Below are positions 1-7,891 of a DNA stretch of 20,015 nt, one piece after another. Location: NCBI GenBank assembly GCA_002451165.1, contig DKBH01000059.1, positions 1-20,015 on the forward strand. The letters are read 5' to 3'. The notes under the pieces are model-generated. The model did no database searches and had not been told where the DNA came from. It saw only the letters and a program-made list of their open reading frames with translations. The DNA comes from Nitrospiraceae bacterium UBA6905. GTDB taxonomy: Bacteria > Nitrospirota > Thermodesulfovibrionia > Thermodesulfovibrionales > UBA6898. Both the position numbers and the translations under genes were made by a program. Within the stretch, counting starts at the first letter, position 1. Every line of letters begins with the position of its first letter.

Positions 1-54
1 GGGAGAGGTCTGCAAAACCTTTATGCAGCGGTTCGAATCCGCTCGCCGCCTCCA
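1..54 (+). tRNA. tRNA-Cys (GCA), 5' end cut off by the window
   Basis: Only the 3' part is present. An anticodon arm is visible: a 5-bp stem (5-9 with 17-21, last pair G-U) closes a 7-nt loop at 10-16, which holds GCA at 12-14. The T arm pairs 27-31 with 39-43 around the TTCGAAT loop. The 3' acceptor strand is 44-50, followed by discriminator T at 51 and an encoded CCA at 52-54. A U discriminator is the known cysteine identity base in bacteria and agrees with the GCA anticodon. The D arm and 5' acceptor strand lie outside the window. Confidence 0.93.
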
Positions 55-58
55 CTTC

Positions 59-1897
59 TTATGAAACCCCCGCCCTGAGGGGCTCCAGCAGCGTAAGGTC
101 GAGACCCTTTTCCTCAAAATATTCACGCTCAAGGGACTCCAGATAGAACCGGTCGAGACCGCTGTTCTGCAGGAAATCCTCCCGCAGGTAGGCGTCCTTA
201 GCCTGAATGACCTTTGGAAGGATCTGGTTGAGATAGACCGATTCCTTACGCAGGTCGAGAAAGACCCTTTCGAACAGCTTTACCGGAATCCGGGCCGGAA
301 AACCCTTTTCCGCAAGTTCACGCGCAATGTCCTGGCGTATCTGGTCCCTGACCTCCTTAAGCTCAAGACCCGGGAAGAAGCTCCGCATCCGTTCCTTCAG
401 CGCTGCATGGAGCACAAAATAGAGCTCCTCCTCGGCAGCAAGGGACGTAAGCTCATTGATGACGTCCCGGTAGGATGCCTCGCCGTTCAGGATGTTCTCT
501 ATGCCCTTCACGACAAGCTTCAATCTGAGTCTTCCGTATGACGTGATATATTTGTTGCCCAGGAGGTCCTTGATAAAGAGCGTCCTGAAGAGCCCGCTCT
601 CCAGCCCGTCGAACTCTTTCTTGTTCCCGACAAGGCTCCGCAGCGCGTCCTCCCGGAACTCGCTGTCCTTCATAAAGGAAAGCTGGCTGAGCAGTGCCTG
701 GACATTGTCATATCGGTCAAAATAGGTGACGATAGAACTGAACTCCTCAAAGACGGAGAAATCGTCATGCTCACGAGAAAATTCATCGCATGCCCTGCCG
801 ATATCGAGCAGTATCTGCTCAAAGCCGCGGTCGTTCTGCGCGTATGCCATATGCTTTGCCTTAATGAGCCTGACAATATCCTCCTTGATGATATGCCGCT
901 TGAGAGCCACGCCCTTAAAGAAGAGGTTTTCGAGTATGGCCCGCGCTTCCTTCAGGTATTCATGCTCCTCCGTCTCCAGCACCTTCTTGTCCCTGAGCAG
1001 GAGGTCATCAAGAGTATCAAAGAGCACCACCGGTATATTATTGCGGATGCTCAAAGTCCTGAGACGGTTGAGCCGAGCTTGCTCGGAGGCCTGCAGGGTG
1101 TCGTCTGCAAGACCCTGTATCAGGATGTCACGGTATTCGTCAACCACCATTCTGTTGTCGGGATGCAGGTACATGACATCGATCTTCATCCGTTCCTGCT
1201 GGTAATGGTCGATATTGTTCCGCTCCACGATCTCCGTCAAATACAGGGCCTCCTGGGGGGAAAGCGTCTTGCTGCGGGCGTAGAAGTCCCGGTAAGCTTC
1301 GTAATATTCACGATTCGCCCTGTTGATAAGCTTAAAAATAAAAACCATGGACTTTTTCTCGCGGAGCTCTGAGCAAAAGGCCTCAAGGAGCTCCGTGTCT
1401 CTGCTCAGGGACACCAGGTCCGTGCGCTTCAAGAACTTTCCTACAGACTTCAGCACCTGCTTCTGGCGCTTCTTATAGTCACGATCGGTATCGGATGCTA
1501 CAAGAAAATAGTAATTAGTAACTGCATGTCCCTGGAGAAAGAGCCGATAGAACGTTTCCGATCCTTCGGTATCATTCGTGAAAACGACCTTTTCCTGCTC
1601 ATCCATGACTGCTCCAAACATAATGAGCCGGTTATGGACATCCTCCTTTTCCAGGTCCTTGAGCGGTTTGTCAACACCGAACATGTAGCCACAAAAACTG
1701 CCTCCGCTCCCGCGATAGCTCACCCCGCTATGGGAAATCGTCAGCTCGTTGCCGCGGGCAAAGAACCGGATACTACCGGGCTCCTCTTCATAAAAATAGG
1801 TGTTGAGGGTATCAGGGCCAGATACAAAGGCAAAAAAATCCACGGGACCGAGACTGCCGTGGAGTCTGAGGTCTTTAATCATAGGCAAATATACCAC
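59..1897 (-). CDS. Conserved uncharacterised 612-aa protein (possible TIGR04442-type family)
   Basis: Long intact reading frame whose stop lies 4 nt beyond the tRNA-Cys CCA end, so the two converge. The product is soluble, mixed alpha/beta at the N-terminus (about 1-130) and then mainly charged helix. I see no signal peptide, membrane segment, nucleotide-binding loop or metal motif. From memory it resembles a family of about 600-residue proteins in Geobacter and relatives (TIGR04442), but I cannot verify this and assign no function. The frame opens with GTG at 1897. An in-frame ATG at 1882 (residue 6) is an equally possible start, and neither has a clear Shine-Dalgarno. The gene is divergent from the lytic transglycosylase, with about 90 bp between them. 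Codon use looks like its neighbours and there is no sign of decay. Confidence 0.8.
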   Translation of the reverse strand: MVYLPMIKDLRLHGSLGPVDFFAFVSGPDTLNTYFYEEEPGSIRFFARGNELTISHSGVSYRGSGGSFCGYMFGVDKPLKDLEKEDVHNRLIMFGAVMDEQEKVVFTNDTEGSETFYRLFLQGHAVTNYYFLVASDTDRDYKKRQKQVLKSVGKFLKRTDLVSLSRDTELLEAFCSELREKKSMVFIFKLINRANREYYEAYRDFYARSKTLSPQEALYLTEIVERNNIDHYQQERMKIDVMYLHPDNRMVVDEYRDILIQGLADDTLQASEQARLNRLRTLSIRNNIPVVLFDTLDDLLLRDKKVLETEEHEYLKEARAILENLFFKGVALKRHIIKEDIVRLIKAKHMAYAQNDRGFEQILLDIGRACDEFSREHDDFSVFEEFSSIVTYFDRYDNVQALLSQLSFMKDSEFREDALRSLVGNKKEFDGLESGLFRTLFIKDLLGNKYITSYGRLRLKLVVKGIENILNGEASYRDVINELTSLAAEEELYFVLHAALKERMRSFFPGLELKEVRDQIRQDIARELAEKGFPARIPVKLFERVFLDLRKESVYLNQILPKVIQAKDAYLREDFLQNSGLDRFYLESLEREYFEEKGLDLTLLEPLRAGVS

Positions 1898-1947
1898 AGC
1901 GTTGCCGTTTTATTCTAATGCCGCGGGCGTCACTAGGAGCAGGAATA

Positions 1948-1977
1948 TTGATGAAAGACACTGATTCATCTTATTAT
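1948..1977 (+). promoter_or_regulatory. Sigma70-like promoter of the transglycosylase gene
   Basis: TTGATG (1948-1953), an 18-bp spacer and TATTAT (1972-1977). Transcription would begin near 1983-1985, only a few bases before ATG 1988. That fits the absence of a Shine-Dalgarno before that start and suggests a leaderless or nearly leaderless mRNA. Predicted from sequence only. Confidence 0.5.
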
Positions 1978-1987
1978 AGAACCAGCC

Positions 1988-3958
1988 ATGGTTATGAACA
2001 GTCGTGTGCATATCCCTTCTTCCGGGAAAAGATCTCTCCTCATCATTATCACCCTTGCGATCATCCCACTTGCCGTTTTCATCTCCCCATCTGCCGGTAA
2101 CTCTGGGGGCAGGGAGGCGTTCAGGAGCGGCAAAACGGACCTTGACGCAGGACGCTATGCAGATGCCATTACCAACCTTGAGATAGCCCAGCAGGAATTC
2201 GACATTCTCCGCGACTATGCCCTTTTCTATCTGGCCGAGGCATATCACCAACAGGGAGAACATGCCCGTGCCCTCGATGCCGTACGGTCGCTTCTGCAGC
2301 AGTTCCCTTCCTCAGTACTGAAGAAGAAGGCCCGCATGACCGAGATCCGGGAGGTAAGTGACAGCGGAGGCGCCGGCCGGCTCGAACTGCTTCAGGCCTA
2401 TGTCAGAGATTTCCCTGACGACGATGAGGCTGCGTATCTTCTTGGTCAGCTCCTGAACCGGAACGGCGAAAAGCCCAGGGCTGTGGCGGTTTTTAAGCGG
2501 CTCTATATCGGAGCCGGCCATCTTGCTTCTGCTGCACGTGCTGAGCTTTCGCCGGACGATATTACCGTTGAAGACATCCTGGAACGCGCTGGAAATCTCG
2601 CAAAACAATATGAATTCGCCGATGCCGAGCGCGACCTCAGGCAAGCGCTCTCCCGGTGTAAGGGGAAGCAGCGCCAGGAATTGCTCAGGAGCCTGGCCTC
2701 TGCACTCTTCAGGCAGAAGAAATACCGTGAAGCCGCTGATGTCTACGGCCAGGTACATGATTCCTTCTACAGGGCCCGCTCTCTCTACCGCGCCGGTGAC
2801 AAGAAGGGTTTCGAAGCGACCTTGCAGGCCATCATCGATAGAAAAGACAAAAAGGCAGGGTATCTACTCCTGTCTGTAGCCGCAGACAAGAGGCGGGAAA
2901 AGGATTTCACCGGCGCACTGCAGACCTATGAGAGGGTGCTTGCGGACTATCCCGAAGAGGCTGAGGACGCGCTTTGGGGTATGGGTTGGACCCGGTACCT
3001 CTCGGGGGACCATCGGAAAGCAGCAGAGATCTTTTGCCGACTCGCTGAAACATATGCGACGACGAAATACCTCTACTGGCAGGCCAAGAGCGTCGAGGCC
3101 GCAGGCGGCGATGCTGAAGCTCTCTTCAGCAAAGTCATGACGGCAGAGGACACCTTTTATGCAGCACTTGCATATGCGCGGAATAACAAGCCGCTGCCGG
3201 GGACAGCATACGCCCCTGTCGCCACGGACCCCGCCCGGGAAAAGACGCCTGCCCAGGAGCGTGTTGACATGCTCATCTCCCTTGATATGCGGAGAGAAGC
3301 CGTCACCGAGCTGGCAGCGCTCTCGCGACGGCTTTCGTCCCTGCCCGAGCTGCTCTACAGCGCTTCCCTATTTCAGGAACTCGGGGAGTATAAACGAGCA
3401 CTCAGTCTTGTTGCCAGTATTCCTTATTCCGATAAGTTGCAGCACTTCTGGTATCCCCGAGCCTTCTGGGAAACGGTCGAGCGGTCAGCACGGCGTAATG
3501 AAATCGATCCCTTCATTGTTCTTGCGGTCATGCGCGAGGAAAGCCGCTTTGACCCTTCGGCAAAATCTCCCGCCGGAGCGTATGGCCTGATGCAGCTCAT
3601 GCCCCAGACCGCATACCGCCTTGACCGAAGCCTTAACCTTGGCATTACCCGGCCTTCGCAACTGACGGATGCCGGCATCAATATCTCTCTCGGCACGTTT
3701 TATCTGAAACAGCTCGCCGAGGAGTTCGCGTCCATGCCCCATGCCCTTGCCGCTTACAACGCAGGAGAGCTTGCGGTTAGGTCATGGCAGAGAAGATTCA
3801 GTTACCGGTCGGCCGATGAGTTCATTGAGGACATCCCCTACACCGAAACGAGGAACTACGTAAAGAAGGTCTTGACCAGCTACTTTCAGTACCGGCGGAC
3901 ATCTGCGTCTGAAAACGGAGAAAAAGACCGCGCAGAAACCATCCTTGGACGCAGGTAG
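1988..3958 (+). CDS. slt: Soluble-type lytic murein transglycosylase (GH23, Slt family)
   Basis: Periplasmic enzyme that cleaves the MurNAc-GlcNAc bond of peptidoglycan to leave 1,6-anhydromuropeptides. The 656-aa length is close to E. coli Slt70. In order: a basic N-terminus and hydrophobic signal or anchor (about 15-37); a long superhelical TPR-like region with repeated aromatic/alanine helix pairs (about 40-470); and a C-terminal SLT domain (about 490-640). The catalytic glutamate is E518 in the motif MREESRFDP, followed by the family's GAYGLMQLMP and later AAYNAGE and YxxTRNYV signatures. Start is ATG 1988 or ATG 1994. A better Shine-Dalgarno precedes ATG 1951, but that frame stops at 2100 and does not encode this protein. 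zapB- and zapA-like genes follow on the same strand, so this may be a wall/division group. The family call is firm; the exact N-terminus is not. Confidence 0.94.
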   Translation: MVMNSRVHIPSSGKRSLLIIITLAIIPLAVFISPSAGNSGGREAFRSGKTDLDAGRYADAITNLEIAQQEFDILRDYALFYLAEAYHQQGEHARALDAVRSLLQQFPSSVLKKKARMTEIREVSDSGGAGRLELLQAYVRDFPDDDEAAYLLGQLLNRNGEKPRAVAVFKRLYIGAGHLASAARAELSPDDITVEDILERAGNLAKQYEFADAERDLRQALSRCKGKQRQELLRSLASALFRQKKYREAADVYGQVHDSFYRARSLYRAGDKKGFEATLQAIIDRKDKKAGYLLLSVAADKRREKDFTGALQTYERVLADYPEEAEDALWGMGWTRYLSGDHRKAAEIFCRLAETYATTKYLYWQAKSVEAAGGDAEALFSKVMTAEDTFYAALAYARNNKPLPGTAYAPVATDPAREKTPAQERVDMLISLDMRREAVTELAALSRRLSSLPELLYSASLFQELGEYKRALSLVASIPYSDKLQHFWYPRAFWETVERSARRNEIDPFIVLAVMREESRFDPSAKSPAGAYGLMQLMPQTAYRLDRSLNLGITRPSQLTDAGINISLGTFYLKQLAEEFASMPHALAAYNAGELAVRSWQRRFSYRSADEFIEDIPYTETRNYVKKVLTSYFQYRRTSASENGEKDRAETILGRR

Positions 3959-4100
3959 CGATATGGACATGATCGGTTTACATCTGGTATCGTAATTCAT
4001 GCCGTCGCAACACTCTCTTTTTGGCGAGCAAGATATTGGCGCAGAGCCGGCAGAAGCGACGGAAAGAAGATCATTGCCCATCATCAAGGAGGTAGTAGCA

Positions 4101-4319
4101 GTGGACAGGCTGAAAAATCTTGAGGAAAAAATTGCAGTAGTTGTTGACAGGGTAAAAGCACTCAAAGAGGAAAAAGTAACGCTGGAAAGGAAGATCAGGG
4201 AACTCGAGACGGTCCTGGACGAGAAAAATCAGGAAATAGCCTCGCTCAAGAACGAGAAGACTTCGATCAAGACTCAGGTCGAAGAGCTCCTTGAAGAGCT
4301 GGAAACACTGGAGATATAG
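4101..4319 (+). CDS. zapB: ZapB-like division-associated coiled-coil protein
   Basis: 72-aa protein that is almost entirely heptad-repeat coiled coil (leucine/valine core, Glu/Lys-rich surface), ending in Glu-Leu repeats. The start is GTG 4101, chosen because a near-perfect Shine-Dalgarno AAGGAGG (4086-4092) lies 8 nt upstream. The frame stays open to ATG 3999, but those 34 extra residues look non-coding. Small coiled coils directly before zapA are commonly annotated as ZapB, which links ZapA and the Z-ring at mid-cell. Here that role rests on size, coiled-coil nature and position, since such short coiled coils match weakly to any family. The stop lies 7 nt before the zapA ATG, so the two are probably cotranslated. 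Confidence 0.78.
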   Translation: MDRLKNLEEKIAVVVDRVKALKEEKVTLERKIRELETVLDEKNQEIASLKNEKTSIKTQVEELLEELETLEI

Positions 4320-4326
4320 ACGGATT

Positions 4327-4593
4327 ATGGGCAGTGTAGAGATAAACATCCTCGGGCAGCAGTATTCCATCAAGGGAGATGCATCCGAGGAGCATATCCG
4401 GAAACTTGCGGCTTATGTCGATGAAAAGCTGAAGGAGATTTACGCTGCCAACCCGAACATCACCCCCCTGAAGGCCTCAATACTTGCTTCGCTTAATATC
4501 GCCGATGAGCTGCACCGGATCAGGGATGAACAGGAGACCGTGACACAGCAGATAGAGGAAAAGACAAAGGCCCTTACCGGACTCTTCGACTGA
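4327..4593 (+). CDS. zapA: Cell division protein ZapA
   Basis: 88-aa protein of typical ZapA length. The N-terminal beta segment (VEINILGQQYSIKG) is followed by EEHIRKLAAYVDEKLKEI and a long C-terminal helix with the hallmark ASLNIADELHRIRDE. ZapA is a cytosolic dimer or tetramer that cross-links FtsZ filaments at the division site. ATG 4327 is chosen because it gives the canonical MGSVEINILG start. The open frame reaches back to 4291, but that would overlap zapB and add twelve atypical residues. The ribosome site is weak (GGAG about 13 nt upstream), consistent with coupling to the preceding gene. No recognisable 6S RNA follows it, unlike the enterobacterial zapA-ssrS arrangement. Confidence 0.93.
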   Translation: MGSVEINILGQQYSIKGDASEEHIRKLAAYVDEKLKEIYAANPNITPLKASILASLNIADELHRIRDEQETVTQQIEEKTKALTGLFD

Positions 4594-4754
4594 CCATCCG
4601 CCAACTCATATATTTATTACCTTTCTTGCCTGCTCAGAACTGACTTCATGAAAATGTCCTGCTCCAGGACTTACGGTATCAACAATCCTTAAACAGCCAA
4701 TTCACCGGAAATATTTATTAGAAACAAATAGTTTAAAAAACTCCTATTTTGGTC
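4594..4754. other. Intergenic region between zapA and the nrdJ promoter
   Basis: AT-rich and without a plausible gene. It contains one small hairpin (GTCCT/AGGAC, 4656-4670, 5-nt loop) not followed by a T-run, so it is not a convincing terminator. I saw no B12 riboswitch signature, although the next gene uses B12. Confidence 0.5.
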
Positions 4755-4783
4755 TTGACATATACAATATGTTGTGGTTTAAT
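4755..4783 (+). promoter_or_regulatory. Sigma70 promoter of nrdJ
   Basis: Perfect TTGACA (4755-4760), a 17-bp spacer and TTTAAT (4778-4783). Transcription would start near 4790 and leave a leader of about 148 nt before ATG 4938. It is the best promoter in the window and is overlapped by the two NrdR-like boxes, which fits a repressed nrd promoter. Confidence 0.8.
4762..4777 (+). promoter_or_regulatory. NrdR box 1
   Basis: 16-bp site matching the known NrdR-box consensus acaCwAtATaTwGtgt at 13 of 16 positions by my alignment. It fills the spacer between the -35 and -10 elements. NrdR is the ATP/dATP-sensing repressor of ribonucleotide reductase genes; binding here should block RNA polymerase. 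Confidence 0.78.
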
Positions 4784-4792
4784 GCTTTAATT

Positions 4793-4808
4793 GCACAATA
4801 AGTAGTTT
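4793..4808 (+). promoter_or_regulatory. NrdR box 2
   Basis: Second 16-bp site, 12 of 16 matches to the same consensus. It begins exactly 31 bp after box 1, about three helical turns, and lies just past the predicted transcription start. Pairs spaced by about 31 bp on the same DNA face are the usual architecture of NrdR operators. Confidence 0.7.
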
Positions 4809-4937
4809 TTCGTTCCGCTGTATTTTGGGTGCTTAGAAGATTAATGAGGGGGGAAATTAAAAACCATCTTCATGCACTTTGTTCGAAAAAATAACGGAAA
4901 AATAATTATATATTATTTCTATATGGAGGGAGTCATC

Positions 4938-7175
4938 ATGAAGAGCAGTGCATCGGCCATAGGTCTCACCCCAAATGCCCTGAAGGTCCTGGAAAAGCGA
5001 TACCTGAAAAAGGACGAGGAAGGTAAGGTAGTGGAGACTCCTGAAGATCTTTTCCGGCGGGTAGCAAGGACCATTGCCCGCGCTGACCTTCTCTACGGCA
5101 AGACAGAGGCTGACTTGATGCTCCTCGAAGAAGAGTTCTACGGAATGATGACCTCTACTGACTTCCTGCCGAACAGCCCGACGCTCATGAATGCCGGTCG
5201 AAAGCTCGGCCAGCTTTCCGCATGTTTCGTGCTTCCCGTAGGAGACTCTATGGAATCGATCTTCGATGCAGTCAAGCATACCGCCATCATCCATAAGTCG
5301 GGGGGCGGGACCGGCTTCAGCTTTTCGAATCTCAGGCCAAGCGGAGACATCGTGGGATCTACAAAGGGAGTCTCTTCCGGTCCTGTTTCATTCATGACCG
5401 TATTCGATACGGCAACAGAAGCGGTTAAGCAGGGCGGGACCAGGAGAGGCGCAAACATGGGCATCCTCCGCGTGGACCATCCGGACATCCTTGGCTTCAT
5501 AACGGCAAAGGATGACAATTCCCGCTTCAACAACTTCAACATCTCAATCGCCATCACCGACCGCTTTATCCAGGCGGTTAAGGACGACAGCGACTATGAG
5601 CTGATTAATCCCCGAACGAAAAACGTAGTCAAGTCGCTCAGGGCACGCGAGGTCTTTGACCTCATCGTAAAACATGCGTGGAAGAATGGCGAGCCCGGTA
5701 TCGTCTTCATCGACCGGATCAATGCATCGAACCCTACGCCGAAGATCGGTGAGATCGAGTCGACAAACCCTTGCGGTGAGCAGCCGCTGCTTCCCTATGA
5801 GTCCTGCAATCTCGGTTCGATAAACCTCTCGAAGTTCGTGATCGACGGCAGCGTAAATTATCCAAGGCTCAAAAAAACCGTCTGGATGGCTGTACATTTT
5901 CTGGACAACGTCATAGATGTCAATCGGTATCCGATCCTGAAGATTGCGGAGATGACGCGGGCGAACAGAAAGATCGGCCTCGGCGTGATGGGTTGGGCTG
6001 ACATGCTCATCTTGATGGGCATACCCTACAACTCTGAACGGGCCATCATACTCGCGAAGGAGGTGATGGGCTTTATCGAGAAAGAGGCAAAGAATGCGTC
6101 GTCATCGCTTGCCGAAGACAGGGGTGTATTCCCGAACTTCTCAGAGAGCATCTATGACGGCAAGATCAAACTACGGAACGCCACCGTCACCACAATCGCG
6201 CCGACCGGTACGCTCTCGATCCTCGCCAGCTGTTCTTCAGGTGTAGAGCCGCTCTTCGCCGTCTCTTATGTTCGGAACGTCATGGAAGGAACCAAGCTCC
6301 TCGAAATCAATCCCCACTTCGAGAAGGTTGCGAAAGAGCGCGCGTTCTGGAGCAGGGAACTGATGGAAAGGATCGCGGAAAAGGGGTCGCTCCATGACTT
6401 CGACGAGATACCCGAAGATGTCAAGGCGGTCTTTGTTACAGCTCATGACATCTCACCGATCGAGCATATTGCCATGCAGGCCGCCTTCCAGGACTATGTC
6501 GACAACGCGGTCTCCAAGACGGTGAACTTTTCGCACGACGCGACACCCAAAGATGTAGAGGATGTCTATATGCTCGCCTATCAGCTGAACTGCAAGGGGG
6601 TAACGGTTTACCGTGACGGCTCGCGCAAGGAACAGGTCCTGTCGACCGGCAAGACAGCTCCGAAGCAGACTGAACCGCAGCTGGGCGAAACGAAGATCGT
6701 ACCGAGAAAGCGTCCGGAATCGATCATCGGCGAAACTCGCACCATGAACACAGGGTGCGGTACCATCTACGTCACGGTAAATGAGGACGAACACGGCCAT
6801 CTCTTCGAACTCTTCACCCACATGGGCAAAGCAGGAGGCTGCGCATCCAGCCAAGCAGAGGCTATCGGCAGGCTCGTGAGCCTCGCGCTCCGTTCGAACA
6901 TCGAGCCAGATATCATCATCAAGCAGCTTAAAGGCATCACCTGCCACAACCAGACCTGGGCAAACGGCGGCAGGATCACCTCCTGCTCTGATGCCATCGC
7001 CAAGGCTCTGGAGAAGTACCTGGAAAAAGGAACCAAGAACAAAGGCAACGGCAACGGCGGCAAGCATCACGGCGATAATGTATTCATCGGCGCATGCCCC
7101 GAATGCGGCGGAGCCGTCGAGCATGAAGGAGGCTGTGCCGTCTGTCACAGTTGCGGCTTCACGAAATGCGCTTAG
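4938..7175 (+). CDS. nrdJ: Adenosylcobalamin-dependent (class II) ribonucleotide reductase
   Basis: Reduces ribonucleotides to deoxyribonucleotides using B12 as radical generator, with or without oxygen. The 745-aa protein starts at ATG 4938, after GGAGGGAG at 4925-4932; the upstream ATGs at 4872 and 4923 give an atypical lysine/tyrosine-rich start. No ATP-cone is evident. The alpha-barrel core carries C96 in LSACFVLP (redox pair), the KSGGGTGFSFSNLRP segment, and the finger-loop N277-P-C279-G-E281, where C279 should bear the thiyl radical. A TSCPD domain follows (about 590-700: NTGCG, GGCASS, GITCHNQ), then a basic Gly/Asn linker and a C-terminal zinc-ribbon-like CPECGG...CxxCG tail. Regulation is indicated by the promoter and paired NrdR boxes. 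No nrdR gene is in the window. The short ORF at 7186 follows by 10 nt. Confidence 0.97.
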   Translation: MKSSASAIGLTPNALKVLEKRYLKKDEEGKVVETPEDLFRRVARTIARADLLYGKTEADLMLLEEEFYGMMTSTDFLPNSPTLMNAGRKLGQLSACFVLPVGDSMESIFDAVKHTAIIHKSGGGTGFSFSNLRPSGDIVGSTKGVSSGPVSFMTVFDTATEAVKQGGTRRGANMGILRVDHPDILGFITAKDDNSRFNNFNISIAITDRFIQAVKDDSDYELINPRTKNVVKSLRAREVFDLIVKHAWKNGEPGIVFIDRINASNPTPKIGEIESTNPCGEQPLLPYESCNLGSINLSKFVIDGSVNYPRLKKTVWMAVHFLDNVIDVNRYPILKIAEMTRANRKIGLGVMGWADMLILMGIPYNSERAIILAKEVMGFIEKEAKNASSSLAEDRGVFPNFSESIYDGKIKLRNATVTTIAPTGTLSILASCSSGVEPLFAVSYVRNVMEGTKLLEINPHFEKVAKERAFWSRELMERIAEKGSLHDFDEIPEDVKAVFVTAHDISPIEHIAMQAAFQDYVDNAVSKTVNFSHDATPKDVEDVYMLAYQLNCKGVTVYRDGSRKEQVLSTGKTAPKQTEPQLGETKIVPRKRPESIIGETRTMNTGCGTIYVTVNEDEHGHLFELFTHMGKAGGCASSQAEAIGRLVSLALRSNIEPDIIIKQLKGITCHNQTWANGGRITSCSDAIAKALEKYLEKGTKNKGNGNGGKHHGDNVFIGACPECGGAVEHEGGCAVCHSCGFTKCA

Positions 7176-7185
7176 GGACGGGTAA

Positions 7186-7635
7186 ATGGACCTGGCTCTC
7201 TATGCAAGCATTGCCGTAATCGCCGCTCAGCTCATCGCCGGGAAGGCGGTCACATCACTTTACGAGTGCTCCCTGCCGGACACGGTCGAGGTCGAGGTCG
7301 AGAGCCTCCCGAATGCCACGTTGATAAGTACATTTCATGAGCTCTTTCGTGATTACCTGCCGGGATACGCTACCGGCGGAAGTTATCAGTATGCGATCGA
7401 CTCGTCCGGCAAGACCTTGGAGATGACTTTCAAAGGGACATCGTTTATCTGCCGCATCCTGGGAAGCTCCTCCTACTTCATCGGCAATGTCCGCGGCAGC
7501 ATCATCTATATTTTCGACCACACAGCATCCTCTGCCGTCAATTTCCGCATCTCCGGCTGTCGCAAAGATGAGCGTGATAATGAGTCGACGGTCTGCCATA
7601 CCGATCTGCCAGGGACACATGGCATGTTTTCATGA
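7186..7635 (+). CDS. Hypothetical 149-aa protein downstream of nrdJ
   Basis: I do not recognise this protein. ATG 7186 follows the nrdJ stop by 10 nt with a G-rich ribosome-binding stretch (GGGACGGG) between, so it is likely in the same transcript. The first 20 residues are hydrophobic (LALYASIAVIAAQLIAGKA) and could be a signal anchor. The rest is about 110 residues of mixed beta-strand character with few charges, then a short polar Cys-containing tail. No catalytic or metal motif is visible. The codon pattern resembles its neighbours and the antisense frames are not better, which supports it being real. A link to nucleotide reduction is suggested only by position. Confidence 0.6.
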   Translation: MDLALYASIAVIAAQLIAGKAVTSLYECSLPDTVEVEVESLPNATLISTFHELFRDYLPGYATGGSYQYAIDSSGKTLEMTFKGTSFICRILGSSSYFIGNVRGSIIYIFDHTASSAVNFRISGCRKDERDNESTVCHTDLPGTHGMFS

Positions 7636-7652
7636 CACGAATATGCATGGAG

Positions 7653-7675
7653 GCAGGCTGCCGGCGCCGGCCTGC
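7653..7675 (+). terminator. GC-rich hairpin after the nrdJ unit (possible terminator)
   Basis: An 8-bp stem (7653-7660 with 7668-7675, one G-U pair) closes a 7-nt loop, 17 nt after the stop of the 149-aa gene. Only a short TTC follows instead of a T-run, so it may end the transcript poorly or protect its 3' end. Confidence 0.35.
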
Positions 7676-7891
7676 TTCACTGCTGCGCAATCAGGAAGCA
7701 GGTGCATGCAGAGCTCTTGCAGCCTTTCTTCACGCCGGCAAGGGACATAACGTGGCTTGCCAGACGTTCAGCTCGTCTTATCTTGCCGCTGTGCGTACAT
7801 CGCTCGGGCAGGCACATACTCACTGAGAGAGTGTGACACGACGATCTTGCAAAATTCAGCTTCTCCGATGACGCGGGAGAATATAGTTGCA
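7676..7891. other. Short non-coding gap before the membrane-protein pair
   Basis: Open frames here (for example the N-terminal extension from ATG 7757) have no family-like sequence. A mediocre promoter candidate is TTGCCA (7757-7762), 16 bp, TATCTT (7779-7784). Nothing else is recognised. Confidence 0.3.

Noticed and set aside
1951..2100. 49-codon ORF with a good Shine-Dalgarno before the transglycosylase
   Set aside because: The sequence is His/Cys/Pro-rich and overlaps the signal peptide of the real gene in another frame. It would also lie inside the predicted promoter. Considered only as a decoy start.
3999..4100. 34-residue N-terminal extension of the ZapB-like protein
   Set aside because: GTG 4101 has a near-perfect Shine-Dalgarno at the right distance and gives a pure coiled coil; the extension is not coiled-coil-like.
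4594..4754. 6S RNA or cobalamin riboswitch between zapA and nrdJ
   Set aside because: zapA is followed by 6S RNA in enterobacteria and nrdJ uses B12, so both were considered. No long 6S-type helix and no conserved B12-box elements could be seen by eye.
4872..4937. Longer NrdJ starts at ATG 4872 and 4923
   Set aside because: The extra residues are Lys/Tyr/Ile-rich and encoded by AT-rich leader DNA; ATG 4938 has the ribosome site and family-like start.
6453..7148. 231-aa open frame antisense to nrdJ
   Set aside because: Lies wholly within a highly conserved enzyme on the other strand; no ribosome site and no family-like sequence. Typical shadow of a GC-rich gene.
7632..7826. Open frames between the nrdJ unit and the membrane pair
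   Set aside because: Arg/Cys/His-rich random-looking translations overlapping a GC hairpin; no ribosome site.
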